From Ptiloglossa arizonensis (Eukaryota; Arthropoda; Insecta; Hymenoptera; Colletidae), in the NCBI RefSeq assembly GCF_051014685.1, contig NW_027479726.1, forward strand, positions 1 to 64,000: 64,000 bases of DNA, written 5' to 3'. The notes under the pieces are model-generated. The model had not been told where the DNA came from. It searched no databases and saw only the letters and a list, made by a program, of their open reading frames with translations. Below are positions 50,690 through 63,236 of the stretch, piece after piece. Each line of letters starts with the position of its first letter. Position 1 is the stretch's first letter. The translations under genes and the position numbers were made by a program.

Positions 50690-52865
50690 GGAGCAGCAGA
50701 AATGCGAAAAATTTTTTGCCTTCTCAACCATTTCTTGGCTTCGAACTCCCATATCTCGCGAACGGATTGACCTAACCCAAAAATTCCTGTTGCGTCTGAA
50801 AGTAGAAACTCGCCCGATTACAACGGTATGTGTATTTTTTCCCTCGCCCATTCTGGTTAAGCGTTTGGAGCACCAGAATTGCGAAAAATTTGTTGTCTTC
50901 TCAACCATTTCTTAGCTTCAAAGTCACATATCTCGCGAACGGATTGACCAAACCCAAAAATTCCGTCTGCGTCTGAAAGTAGAAACTCGCCCGATTACAA
51001 CGGTATGTGTATTTTTTCCCTAGCCCATTCTGGTTAAGCGTTTGGAGCAGCAGAATTGCGAAAAATTTGTTGTCTTCTCAACAATTTCTGAGCTTCAAAC
51101 TCCCATATCTCGCGAACGGATTGACCTAACCCAAAAATTCCTGTTGCGTCTGAAAGTAGAAACTCGCCCGATTACAACGGTATGTGTATTTTTTCCCTAG
51201 CCGATTATGGTTAAGCGTTTGGAGCACCAGAATTGCGAAAAATTTGTTGTCTTCTCAACCATTTCTTAGCTTCACAGTCACATATCTCGCGAACGGATTG
51301 ACCAAACCCAAAAATTCCGTCTGCGTCTGAAAGTAGAAACTCGCCCGATTACAACGGTATGTGTATTTTTTCCCTAGCCCATTCTGGTTAAGCGTTTGGA
51401 GCAGCAGAATTGCGAAAAATTTGTTGTCTTCTCAACCATTTCTTAGCTTCAAAGTCACATATCTCCCGAACGGATTGACCAAACCCAATGATTCCGTCTG
51501 CGTCTGAAAGTAGAATCTCGCCCGATTACATCGGTATGTGTATTTTTTCTCTAGACCATTCCGGTTAAACGCTTGGAGCAGCAGAATTGCGAAAAATTTT
51601 TTGCCTTCTCAACCATTTCTTGGCTTCGAACTCCCATATCTCGCGAACGGATTGACCTAACCCAAAAATTCCTGTTGCGTCTGAAAGTAGAAACTCGCCC
51701 GATTACAACGGTATGTGTATTTTTTCCCTAGCCCATTCTGGTTAAGCGTTTGGAGCACCAGAATTGCGAAAAATTTGTTGTCTTCTCAACCATTTCTTAG
51801 CTTCACAGTCACATATCTCGCGAACGGATTGACCAAACCCAAAAATTCCGTCTGCGTCTGAAAGAAGAAACTCGCCCGATTACAACGGAATACGTATTTT
51901 TTCCCTAGGCCATTCTGGTAAAACGTTTGGAGCAGCAGAATTGCGAAAAATTTGTTGTCTTGTCAACCATTTCTTAGCTTCAAACTCCCACATCTCGCGA
52001 ACGGATTGACCTAACGCAAAAATTCCTGTTGCGTCTGAAAGCAGACACTCGCCCGATTACAACGGTATGTGTATTTTTTCCCTAGGCCATTCTGGTTAAG
52101 CGTTTGGAGCAGCAGAAGTGCGAAAAATTTGTTGTCTTCTCAACCATATCTTAGCTTCAAACTCCCATATCTCGCGAACGGATTGACCTAACGTAAAATT
52201 TCCTATTGCATCTGAAAGTAGAAACTCGCCCGATAACAACGGTATGTGTATTTTTTCCCTAGGCCATTCTGGTTAAGCGTTTGGAGCAGCAGAATTGCGG
52301 AAAATTTTTTGCCTTCTTAACCATTTCTTGGCTTCAAACTCACGTATCTCACGTACGGATTGACCTAACCCAAAAATTCCTATTGTAACTGAAAGTAGAA
52401 ACTCGTCCGATTACAACGGTATGTGTATTTTTTCCCTAGCCCATTCTGGTTAAGCGTTTGGAGCAGCAGAATTGCGAAAAATTTGTTGTCTTCTCAACCA
52501 TTTCTTAGCTTCAAACTCCCATATCTCGCGAACGGATTGACCTAACCCAAAAATTCCTGTTGCATCTGAAAGTAGATACTCGTCCGATTACAACGGTATG
52601 GGTATTTTTTCTCTAGACCATTCCGGTTAAACGCTTGGAGCAGCAGAATTGCGAAAAATTTGTTGTCTTCTGAACCATTTCTTAGCTTCAAACTCCCATA
52701 TCTCGCGAACGGATTGACCTAACCCAAAAATTCCTGTTGCGTCTGAAAGTAGAAACTCGCCCGATTACAACGGTATGTGTATTTTTTCCCTAGCCCATTC
52801 TGGTTAAGCGTTTGGAGCACCAGAATTGCGAAAAATTTGTTGTCTTCTCAACCATTTCTTAGCTT
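50690..52865 (+). repeat. 23-monomer displacement repeat, copy 1
   Basis: About 2,176 bp (12.3 monomers) recurring at 54761-56936, 4,071 bp downstream (exactly 23 monomers). Shared marks are ACAATTTCTGAGC (51081 and 55152), CCGATTATGG, CCCAATGATTCCG (51487 and 55558), GAAAGCAGACACTCG (52037 and 56108) and CACGTATCTCACGTACGG (52341 and 56412). Private differences: TCTCCCGAACGG near 51,465 and GAAAGAAGAAAC near 51,863. Confidence 0.88.
51910..52416 (+). repeat. Reused ~507-bp marked block, domain D copy 1
   Basis: About 2.9 monomers starting at CCATTCTGGTAAAACG and ending with ACTCGTCCG. It carries GAAAGCAGACACTCG, CATATCTTAGC, TAACGTAAAATTTCC, CCCGATAACAACGG, GCGGAAAATT and CACGTATCTCACGTACGG in the order also found at 46954, 48193 and 49432. 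Confidence 0.88.
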
Positions 52866-53143
52866 CACAGTCACATATCTCGCGAACGGATTGACCAAAC
52901 CCAAAAATTCCGTCTGCGTCTGAAAGTAGAAACTCGCCCGATTACAACGGAATACGTATTTTTTCCCTAGGCCATTCTGGTAAAACGCTTGGAGCAGCAG
53001 AATTGCGAAAAATTTTTTGCCTTCTCAACCATTTCTTGGCTTCGAACTCCCATATCTCGCGAACGGATTGACCTAACCCAAAAATTCCTGTTGCGTCTGA
53101 AAGTAGAAACTCGCCCGATTACAACGGTATGTGTATTTTTTCC
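52412..53143 (+). repeat. 6-monomer displacement repeat, copy 1 (domain D)
   Basis: About 732 bp recurring at 53474-54205, 1,062 bp downstream (6 monomers). The GTAGATACTCGTCCG mark is at 52572 and 53634, and the CTGGTAAAACGCTTGG junction monomer is near 52,976 and 54,038. That junction monomer combines the GGTAAAACG start with the CGCTTGGAGCAGC end of another family, so it is a hybrid monomer made by exchange within the repeat. Confidence 0.83.
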
Positions 53144-53473
53144 CTAGCCCATTCTGGTTAAGCGTTTGGAGCAGCAGAATTGCGAAAAATTTGTTGTCTT
53201 CTCAACAATTTCTGAGCTTCAAACTCCCATATCTCGCGAACGGATTGACCTAACCCAAAAATTCCTGTTGCGTCTGAAAGTAGAAACTCGCCCGATTACA
53301 ACGGTATGTGTATTTTTTCCCTAGCCGATTATGGTTAAGCGTTTGGAGCACCAGAATTGCGAAAAATTTGTTGTCTTCTCAACCATTTCTTAGCTTCACA
53401 GTCACATATCTCGCGAACGGATTGACCAAACCCAAAAATTCCGTCTGCGTCTGAAAGTAGAAACTCGCCCGAT

Positions 53474-54205
53474 TACAACGGTATGTGTATTTTTTCCCTA
53501 GCCCATTCTGGTTAAGCGTTTGGAGCAGCAGAATTGCGAAAAATTTGTTGTCTTCTCAACCATTTCTTAGCTTCAAACTCCCATATCTCGCGAACGGATT
53601 GACCTAACCCAAAAATTCCTGTTGCATCTGAAAGTAGATACTCGTCCGATTACAACGGTATGGGTATTTTTTCTCTAGACCATTCCGGTTAAACGCTTGG
53701 AGCAGCAGAATTGCGAAAAATTTGTTGTCTTCTGAACCATTTCTTAGCTTCGAACTCCCATATCTCGCGAACGGATTGACCTAACCCAAAAATTCCTGTT
53801 GCGTCTGAAAGTAGAAACTCGCCCGATTACAACGGTATGTGTATTTTTTCCCTAGCCCATTCTGGTTAAGCGTTTGGAGCACCAGAATTGCGAAAAATTT
53901 GTTGTCTTCTCAACCATTTCTTAGCTTCACAGTCACATATCTCGCGAACGGATTGACCAAACCCAAAAATTCCGTCTGCGTCTGAAAGTAGAAACTCGCC
54001 CGATTACAACGGAATACGTATTTTTTCCCTAGGCCATTCTGGTAAAACGCTTGGAGCAGCAGAATTGCGAAAAATTTTTTGCCTTCTCAACCATTTCTTG
54101 GCTTCGAACTCCCATATCTCGCGAACGGATTGACCTAACCCAAAAATTCCTGTTGCGTCTGAAAGTAGAAACTCGCCCGATTACAACGGTATGTGTATTT
54201 TTTCC
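53474..54205 (+). repeat. 6-monomer displacement repeat, copy 2 (domain D)
   Basis: Second copy of 52412-53143, including the hybrid GGTAAAACGCTTGG monomer. It differs by TTAGCTTCGAAC near 53,750 and diverges at CCCTCGCCC near 54,205, where copy 1 has CCCTAGCCC. Confidence 0.83.
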
Positions 54206-54276
54206 CTCGCCCATTCTGGTTAAGCGTTTGGAGCACCAGAATTGCGAAAAATTTGTTGTCTTCTCAACCATTTCTT

Positions 54277-54630
54277 AGCTTCAAACTCCCATATCTCGCG
54301 AACGGATTGACCTAACCCAAAAATTCCTGTTGCGTCTGAAAGTAGAAACTCGCCCGATTACAACGGTATGTGTATTTTTTCCCTAGCCCATTCTGGTTAA
54401 GCGTTTGGAGCACCAGAATTGCGAAAAATTTGTTGTCTTCTCAACCATTTCTTAGCTTCAAACTCCCATATCTCGCGAACGGATTGACCTAACCCAAAAA
54501 TTCCTGTTGCGTCTGAAAGTAGAAACTCGCCCGATTACAACGGTATGTGTATTTTTTCCCTAGCCCATTCTGGTTAAGCGTTTGGAGCACCAGAATTGCG
54601 AAAAATTTGTTGTCTTCTCAACCATTTCTT
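54277..54630 (+). repeat. Two adjacent identical monomers
   Basis: 54277-54453 and 54454-54630, read from AGCTTCAAACTCCC, appear identical base for base. Elsewhere neighbouring monomers usually differ at several sites and the close matches are several monomers away, so this pair looks like a very recent one-monomer duplication. Confidence 0.85.
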
Positions 54631-54760
54631 AGCTTCACAGTCACATATCTCGCGAACGGATTGACCAAACCCAAAAATTCCGTCTGCGTCTGAAAGTAGA
54701 AACTCGCCCGATTACATCGGTATGTGTATTTTTTCTCTAGACCATTCCGGTTAAACGCTT

Positions 54761-56936
54761 GGAGCAGCAGAATTGCGAAAAATTTTTTGCCTTCTCAACC
54801 ATTTCTTGGCTTCGAACTCCCATATCTCGCGAACGGATTGACCTAACCCAAAAATTCCTGTTGCGTCTGAAAGTAGAAACTCGCCCGATTACAACAGTAT
54901 GTGTATTTTTTCCCTCGCCCATTCTGGTTAAGCGTTTGGAGCACCAGAATTGCGAAAAATTTGTTGTCTTCTCAACCATTTCTTAGCTTCAAAGTCACAT
55001 ATCTCGCGAACGGATTGACCAAACCCAAAAATTCCGTCTGCGTCTGAAAGTAGAAACTCGCCCGATTACAACGGTATGTGTATTTTTTCCCTAGCCCATT
55101 CTGGTTAAGCGTTTGGAGCAGCAGAATTGCGAAAAATTTGTTGTCTTCTCAACAATTTCTGAGCTTCAAACTCCCATATCTCGCGAACGGATTGACCTAA
55201 CCCAAAAATTCCTGTTGCGTCTGAAAGTAGAAACTCGCCCGATTACAACGGTATGTGTATTTTTTCCCTAGCCGATTATGGTTAAGCGTTTGGAGCACCA
55301 GAATTGCGAAAAATTTGTTGTCTTCTCAACCATTTCTTAGCTTCACAGTCACATATCTCGCGAACGGATTTACCAAACCCAAAAATTCCGTCTGCGTCTG
55401 AAAGTAGAAACTCGCCCGATTACAACGGTATGTGTATTTTTTCCCTAGCCCATTCTGGTTAAGCGTTTGGAGCAGCAGAATTGCGAAAAATTTGTTGTCT
55501 TCTCAACCATTTCTTAGCTTCAAAGTCACATATCTCGCGAACGGATTGACCAAACCCAATGATTCCGTCTGCGTCTGAAAGTAGAATCTCGCCCGATTAC
55601 ATCGGTATGTGTATTTTTTCTCTAGACCATTCCGGTTAAACGCTTGGAGCAGCAGAATTGCGAAAAATTTTTTGCCTTCTCAACCATTTCTTGGCTTCGA
55701 ACTCCCATATCTCGCGAACGGATTGACCTAACCCAAAAATTCCTGTTGCGTCTGAAAGTAGAAACTCGCCCGATTACAACGGTATGTGTATTTTTTCCCT
55801 AGCCCATTCTGGTTAAGCGTTTGGAGCACCAGAATTGCGAAAAATTTGTTGTCTTCTCAACCATTTCTTAGCTTCACAGTCACATATCTCGCGAACGGAT
55901 TGACCAAACCCAAAAATTCCGTCTGCGTCTGAAAGTAGAAACTCGCCCGATTACAACGGAATACGTATTTTTTCCCTAGGCCATTCTGGTAAAACGTTTG
56001 GAGCAGCAGAATTGCGAAAAATTTGTTGTCTTGTCAACCATTTCTTAGCTTCAAACTCCCACATCTCGCGAACGGATTGACCTAACGCAAAAATTCCTGT
56101 TGCGTCTGAAAGCAGACACTCGCCCGATTACAACGGTATGTGTATTTTTTCCCTAGGCCATTCTGGTTAAGCGTTTGGAGCAGCAGAAGTGCGAAAAATT
56201 TGTTGTCTTCTCAACCATATCTTAGCTTCAAACTCCCATATCTCGCGAACGGATTGACCTAACGTAAAATTTCCTATTGCATCTGAAAGTAGAAACTCGC
56301 CCGATAACAACGGTATGTGTATTTTTTCCCTAGGCCATTCTGGTTAAGCGTTTGGAGCAGCAGAATTGCGGAAAATTTTTTGCCTTCTTAACCATTTCTT
56401 GGCTTCAAACTCACGTATCTCACGTACGGATTGACCTAACCCAAAAATTCCTATTGTAACTGAAAGTAGAAACTCGTCCGATTACAACGGTATGTGTATT
56501 TTTTCCCTAGCCCATTCTGGTTAAGCGTTTGGAGCAGCAGAATTGCGAAAAATTTGTTGTCTTCTCAACCATTTCTTAGCTTCAAACTCCCATATCTCGC
56601 GAACGGATTGACCTAACCCAAAAATTCCTGTTGCATCTGAAAGTAGATACTCGTCCGATTACAACGGTATGGGTATTTTTTCTCTAGACCATTCCGGATA
56701 AACGCTTGGAGCAGCAGAATTGCGAAAAATTTGTTGTCTTCTGAACCATTTCTTAGCTTCAAACTCCCATATCTCGCGAACGGATTGACCTAACCCAAAA
56801 ATTCCTGTTGCGTCTGAAAGTAGAAACTCGCCCGATTACAACGGTATGTGTATTTTTTCCCTAGCCCATTCTGGTTAAGCGTTTGGAGCACCAGAATTGC
56901 GAAAAATTTGTTGTCTTCTCAACCATTTCTTAGCTT
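54761..56936 (+). repeat. 23-monomer displacement repeat, copy 2
   Basis: Second copy of 50690-52865. Private differences: ACAACAGTATG near 54,895, GGATTTACC near 55,370 and CCGGATAAACG near 56,697. The match ends near 56,936, where this copy reads TTCAAAGTCAC and copy 1 reads TTCACAGTCAC. Confidence 0.88.
55981..56487 (+). repeat. Reused ~507-bp marked block, domain D copy 2
   Basis: Same order of marks as at 51910, 4,071 bp (23 monomers) downstream; CACGTATCTCACGTACGG is at 56412. Confidence 0.88.
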
Positions 56937-58224
56937 CAAAGTCACATATCTCGCGAACGGATTGACCAAACCCAAAAATTCCGTCTGCGTCTGAAAGTAG
57001 AAACTCGCCCGATTACAACGGTATGTGTATTTTTTCCCTAGCCCATTCTGGTTAAGCGTTTGGAGCAGCAGAATTGCGAAAAATTTGTTGTCTTCTCAAC
57101 CATTTCTTAGCTTCAAAGTCACATATCTCGCGAACGGATTGACCAAACCCAATGATTCCGTCTGCGTCTGAAAGTAGAATCTCGCCCGATTACATCGGTA
57201 TGTGTATTTTTTCTCTAGACCATTCCGGTTAAACGCTTGGAGCAGCAGAATTGCGAAAAATTTTTTGCCTTCTCAACCATTTCTTGGCTTCGAACTCCCA
57301 TATCTCGCGAACGGATTGACCTAACCCAAAAATTCCTGTTGCGTCTGAAAGTAGAAACTCGCCCGATTACAACGGTATGTGTATTTTTTCCCTAGCCCAT
57401 TCTGGTTAAGCGTTTGGAGCACCAGAATTGCGAAAAATTTGTTGTCTTCTCAACCATTTCTTAGCTTCACAGTCACATATCTCGCGAACGGATTGACCAA
57501 ACCCAAAAATTCCGTCTGCGTCTGAAAGTAGAAACTCGCCCGATTACAACGGAATACGTATTTTTTCCCTAGGCCATTCTGGTAAAACGTTTGGAGCAGC
57601 AGAATTGCGAAAAATTTGTTGTCTTGTCAACCATTTCTTAGCTTCAAACTCCCACATCTCGCGAACGGATTGACCTAACGCAAAAATTCCTGTTGCGTCT
57701 GAAAGCAGACACTCGCCCGATTACAAAGGTATGTGTATTTTTTCCCTAGGCCATTCTGGTTAAGCGTTTGGAGCAGCAGAAGTGCGAAAAATTTGTTGTC
57801 TTCTCAACCATATCTTAGCTTCAAACTCCCATATCTCGCGAACGGATTGACCTAACGTAAAATTTCCTATTGCATCTGAAAGTAGAAACTCGCCCGATAA
57901 CAACGGTATGTGTATTTTTTCCCTAGGCCATTCTGGTTAAGCGTTTGGAGCAGCAGAATTGCGGAAAATTTTTTGCCTTCTTAACCATTTCTTGGCTTCA
58001 AACTCACGTATCTCACGTACGGATTGACCTAACCCAAAAATTCCTATTGTAACTGAAAGTAGAAACTCGTCCGATTACAACGGTATGGGTATTTTTTCCC
58101 TAGGCCACTCTGGTTAAGCGTTTGGAGCAGCAGAATTGCGAAAAATTTGTTGTCTTCTCAACCATTTCTTGGCTTCAAACTCCCACATCTCGCGAACGGA
58201 TTGACCTAACGCAAAAATTCCTGT
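56937..58224 (+). repeat. 9-monomer displacement repeat of 55375-56492
   Basis: From about 56,968 to 58,085 this segment repeats 55,375-56,492 at 1,593 bp (exactly 9 monomers), with CCCAATGATTCCG at 57151, GAAAGCAGACACTCG at 57701 and CACGTATCTCACGTACGG at 58005. It then continues with GGTATGGGTATT, as in domain C, while the upstream copy continues with GGTATGTGTATT. It has the private change GATTACAAAGG near 57,720. Confidence 0.85.
57574..58080 (+). repeat. Reused ~507-bp marked block, domain D copy 3
   Basis: Same order of marks, 1,593 bp (9 monomers) after the previous copy; CACGTATCTCACGTACGG is at 58005. It has the private GATTACAAAGG allele in its second monomer. Confidence 0.88.
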
Positions 58225-58932
58225 TGCGTCTGAAAGTAGAAACTCGCCCGATTACAACGGTATGTGTATTTTTTCCGTAGGCCATTCTGGTTAAGCGATT
58301 GGAGCAGCAGAATTGCGAAAAATTTTTTGCCTTCTCAACCATTTCTTGGCTTCAAACTCCCACATCTCGCGAACGGATTGACCTAACCCAAAAATTCCTG
58401 TTGCGTCTGAAAGTAGAAACTCGCCCGATTACAAAGGTATGTGTATTTTTTCCCTAGCCCATTCTGGTTAAGCGTTTGGAGCAGCAGAATTGCAGAAAAT
58501 TTTTTGGCTTCTTAACCATTTCTTGGCTTCAAACTCCCATATCTCACGAACGGATTGACCTAACCCAAAAATTCCTATTGTAACTGAAAGTAGAAACTCG
58601 TCCGATTACAACGGTATGGGTATTTTTTCCCTAGGCCATTCTGGTTAAGCGTTTGGAGCAGCAGAATTGCGAAAAATTTTTTGTCTTCTCAACCATTTCT
58701 TGGCTTCAAACTCCCATATCTCGCGAACGGATTGACCTAACCCAAAAATTCATATTGCATCTGAAAGTAGAAACTCGCCCGATTACAACGGTATGTGTAT
58801 TTTTTCCCTAGCCGATTCTGGTTAAGCGTTTGGAGCACCAGAATTGCGAAAAATTTGTTGTCTTCTCAACCATTTCTTAGCTTCAAAGTCACATATCTCG
58901 CGAACGGATTGACCAAACCCAAAGATTCCGTC
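58225..58932 (+). repeat. 4-monomer tandem repeat, copy 1
   Basis: 708 bp (exactly 4 monomers). Marks are GCAGAAAATTTTTTGGC (58493), AATTTTTTGTCTTC, CCCTAGCCGATTCTGG and CCCAAAGATTCCG. Copy 1 differs from copy 2 by TTTTCCGTAGGCC near 58,277 and GGTTAAGCGATTGG near 58,299. Confidence 0.87.
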
Positions 58933-59640
58933 TGCGTCTGAAAGTAGAAACTCGCCCGATTACAACGGTATGTGTATTTTTTCCCTAGGCCATTCTGGTT
59001 AAGCGTTTGGAGCAGCAGAATTGCGAAAAATTTTTTGCCTTCTCAACCATTTCTTGGCTTCAAACTCCCACATCTCGCGAACGGATTGACCTAACCCAAA
59101 AATTCCTGTTGCGTCTGAAAGTAGAAACTCGCCCGATTACAAAGGTATGTGTATTTTTTCCCTAGCCCATTCTGGTTAAGCGTTTGGAGCAGCAGAATTG
59201 CAGAAAATTTTTTGGCTTCTTAACCATTTCTTGGCTTCAAACTCCCATATCTCACGAACGGATTGACCTAACCCAAAAATTCCTATTGTAACTGAAAGTA
59301 GAAACTCGTCCGATTACAACGGTATGGGTATTTTTTCCCTAGGCCATTCTGGTTAAGCGTTTGGAGCAGCAGAATTGCGAAAAATTTTTTGTCTTCTCAA
59401 CCATTTCTTGGCTTCAAACTCCCATATCTCGCGAACGGATTGACCTAACCCAAAAATTCATATTGCATCTGAAAGTAGAAACTCGCCCGATTACAACGGT
59501 ATGTGTATTTTTTCCCTAGCCGATTCTGGTTAAGCGTTTGGAGCACCAGAATTGCGAAAAATTTGTTGTCTTCTCAACCATTTCTTAGCTTCAAAGTCAC
59601 ATATCTCGCGAACGGATTGACCAAACCCAAAGATTCCGTC
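58933..59640 (+). repeat. 4-monomer tandem repeat, copy 2
   Basis: Second 708-bp copy; all four marker alleles return at the same displacement, for example TGCAGAAAATTT at 59199 against 58491. Confidence 0.87.
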
Positions 59641-59907
59641 TGCGTCTGAAAGTAGAAACTCGCCCGATTACAACGGTATGTGTATTTTTTCCCTAGGCCA
59701 TTCTGGTTAAGCGTTTGGAGCAGCAGAATTGCGAAAAATTTTTTGCCTTCTCAACCATTTCTTGGCTTCAAACTCCCACATCTCGCGAACGGATTGACCT
59801 AACCCAAAAATTCCTGTTGCGTCTGAAAGTAGAAACTCGCCCGATTACAAAGGTATGTGTATTTTTTCCCTAGCCCATTCTGGTTAAGCGTTTGGAGCAG
59901 CAGAATT
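59641..59907 (+). repeat. 4-monomer tandem repeat, copy 3 (partial)
   Basis: About 1.5 monomers of a third copy. It breaks off in the TTGGAGCAGCAGAATTGC monomer near 59,907, where it takes GCGAAAAATTTG instead of the GCAGAAAATTTTTTGGC of the other copies. Confidence 0.8.
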
Positions 59908-62900
59908 GCGAAAAATTTGTTGTCTTCTCAACCACTTCTTAGCTTCAAACTCCCATATCTCGCGAACGGATTGCCCTAACCCAAAAATTCCTATTGCATC
60001 TGAAAGTAGAAACTCGCCCGATTACAACAGTATGTGTATTTTTTCCCTAGCCGATTCTGGTTAAGCGTTTGGAGCACCAGAATTGCGAAAAATTTGTTGT
60101 CTTCTCAACCATTTCTTAGCTTCAAAGTCACATATCTCGCGAACGGATTGACCAAACCCAAAGATTCCGTCTGCGTCTGAAAGTAGAAACTCGCCCGATT
60201 ACAACGGTATGTGTATTTTTTCCCTAGCCCATTCTGGTTAAGCGTTTGGAGCAGCAGAATTGCGAAAAATTTGTTGTCTTCTCAACCATTTCTTAGCTTC
60301 AAACTCCCATATCTCGCGAACGGATTGACCTAACCCAAAAATTCCTGTTGCGTCTGAAAGTAGAAACTCGCCCGATTACAACGGTATGTGTATTTTTTCC
60401 CTAGCCCATTCTGGTTAAGCGTTTGGAGCACCAGAATTGCGAAAAATTTGTTGTCTTCTCAACCATTTCTTAGCTTCACAGTCACATATCTCGCGAACGG
60501 ATTGACCAAACCCAAGAATTCCGTCTGCGTCTGAAAGTAGAAACTCGCCCGATTACAACGGTATGTGTATTTTTTCCCTAGGCCATTCTGGTTAAGCGTT
60601 TGGAGCAGCAGAATTGCGGAAAATTTTTTGCCTTCTTAACCATTTCTTGGCTTCAAACTCCCATATCTCACGAACGGATTGCCTAACCCAAAAATTCCTA
60701 TTGTAACTGAAAGTAGAAACTCGCCCGATTACAACAGTATGTGAATTTTTTCCCTAGCCCATTCTGGTTAAGCGTTTGGAGCACCAGAATTGCGAAAAAT
60801 TTGTTGTCTTCTCAACCATTTCTTAGCTTCAAAGTCACATATCTCGCGAACGGATTGACCAAACCCAATGATTCCGTCTGCGTCTGAAAGTAGAAACTCG
60901 CCCGATTACATCGGTATGTGTATTTTTTCTCTAGACCATTCCGGTTAAACGCTTGGAGCAGCAGAATTGCGAAAAATTTTTTGCCTTCTCAACCATTTCT
61001 TGGCTTCGAACTCCCATATCTCGCGAACGGATTGACCTAACCCAAAAATTCCTGTTGCGTCTGAAAGTAGAAACTCGCCCGATTACAACGGTATGTGTAT
61101 TTTTTCCCTAGCCCATTCTGGTTAGGCGTTTGGAGCACCAGAATTGCGAAAAATTTGTTGTCTTCTCAACCATTTCTTAGCTTCAAAGTCACATATCTCG
61201 CGAACGGATTGACCAAACCCAAAAATTCCGTCTGCGTCTGAAAGTAGAAACTTGCCCGATTACAACGGTATGTGTATTTTTTCCCTAGCCCGTTCTGGTT
61301 AAGCGTTTGGAGCAGCAGAATTGCGAAACATTTGTTGTCTTCTCAACCATTTCTTGGCTTCAAACTCCCATATCTCGCGAACGGATTGACCTAACGTAAA
61401 ATTTCCTACTGCATCTGAAAGTAGAAACTCGCCCGATTACAACGATATGTGTATTTTTTCCCTAGGCCATTCTGGTTAAGCGTTTGGAGCAGCAGAATTG
61501 CAGAAAATTTTTTGCCTTCTTAACCATTTCTTGGCTTCAAACTCCCATATCTCGCGAACGGATTGACCTAACCCAAAAATTCCTATTGTAACTGAAAGTA
61601 GAAACTCGTCCGATTACAACGGTATGGGTATTTTTTCCCTAGGCCATTCTGGTTAAGCGTTTGGAGCAGCAGAATTGCGAAAAATTTTTTGTCTTCTCAA
61701 CCATTTCTTGGCTTCAAACTCCCATATCTCGCGAACGAATTGACCTAACCCAAAAATTCACATTGCATCTGAAAGTAGAAACTCGCCCGATTACAACGGT
61801 ATGTGTATTTTTTCCCTAGGCCATTCTGGTTAAGCGATTGGAGCAGCAGAATTGCGAACAATTTTTTGCCTTCTCAACCATTTCTAGGCTTCAAACTCCC
61901 ACATCTCGCGAACGGATTGACCTAACCCAAAAATTCCTGTTGCGTCTGAAAGTAGAAACTCGCCCGATTACAAAGGTATGTGTATTTTTTCCCTAGCCCA
62001 TTCTGGTTAAGCGTTTGGAGCAGCAGAATTGCGAAAAATTTGTTGTCTTCTCAACCACTTCTTAGCTTCAGACTCCCATATCTCGCGAACGGATTGGCCT
62101 AACCCAAAAATTCCTACTGCATCTGAAAGTAGAAACTCGCCCGATTACAACGGTATGTGTATTTTTTCCCTAGCCCATTCTGGTTAAGCATTTGGAGCAC
62201 CAGAATTGCGAAAAATTTGTTGTCTTCTCAACCATTTCTTAGTTTCAAAGTCACATATCTCGCGAACGGATTGACCAAACCCAATGATTCCGTCTGTGTC
62301 TGAAAGTAGAAACTCGCCCGATTACATCGGTATGTGTATTTTTTCCCTAGCCCATTCTGGTTAAGCGTTTGGTGCACCAGAATTGCGAAAAATTTGTTGT
62401 CTTGTCAACCATTTCTTAGCTTCAAACTCCCACATCTCGCGAACGGATTGACCTAACGCAAAAATTCCTGTTGCGTCTGAAAGCAGACACTCGCCCGATT
62501 ACAACGGTATGTGTATTTTTTCCCTAGGCCATTCTGGTTAAGCGTTTGGAGCAGCAGAAGTGCGAAAAATTTGTTGTCTTCTCAACCATTTCTTAGCTTC
62601 ACAGTCACATATCTCGCGAACGGATTGACCAAACCCAAAAATTCCGTCTGCGTCTGAAAGTAGAAACTCGCCCGATTACAACGGTATGTGTATTTTTTCC
62701 CTAGCCCATTCTGGTTAAGCGTTTGGAGCAGCAGAATTGCGAAAAATTTGTTGTCTTCTCAACCATTTCTTAGCTTCAAAGTCACATATCTCGCGAACGG
62801 ATTGACCAAACCCAATGATTCCGTCTGCGTCTGAAAGTAGAATCTCGCCCGATTACATCGGTATGTGTATTTTTTCTCTAGACCATTCCGGTTAAACGCT

Positions 62901-63236
62901 TGGAGCAGCAGAATTGCGAAAAATTTTTTGCCTTCTCAACCATTTCTTGGCTTCGAACTCCCATATCTCGCGAACGGATTGACCTAACCCAAAAATTCCT
63001 GTTGCGTCTGAAAGTAGAAACTCGCCCGATTACAACGGTATGTGTATTTTTTCCCTAGCCCATTCTGGTTAAGCGTTTGGAGCACCAGAATTGCGAAAAA
63101 TTTGTTGTCTTCTCAACCATTTCTTAGCTTCACAGTCACATATCTCGCGAACGGATTGACCAAACCCAAAAATTCCGTCTGCGTCTGAAAGTAGAAACTC
63201 GCCCGATTACAACGGAATACGTATTTTTTCCCTAGG
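59908..63236 (+). repeat. Domain D monomers, mixed order
   Basis: About 19 monomers drawn from families seen elsewhere in domain D: CCCAATGATTCCG at 60867, 62283 and 62814, CCGATTCTGG near 60,050, and GAAAGCAGACACTCG at 62479. One base is missing at 60681 (GATTGCCTAACC for GATTGACCTAACC). Near 62,370 a monomer has GGTGCACCAG, a hybrid of two GGAGCA-site alleles. No gene or unique sequence. Confidence 0.78.
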
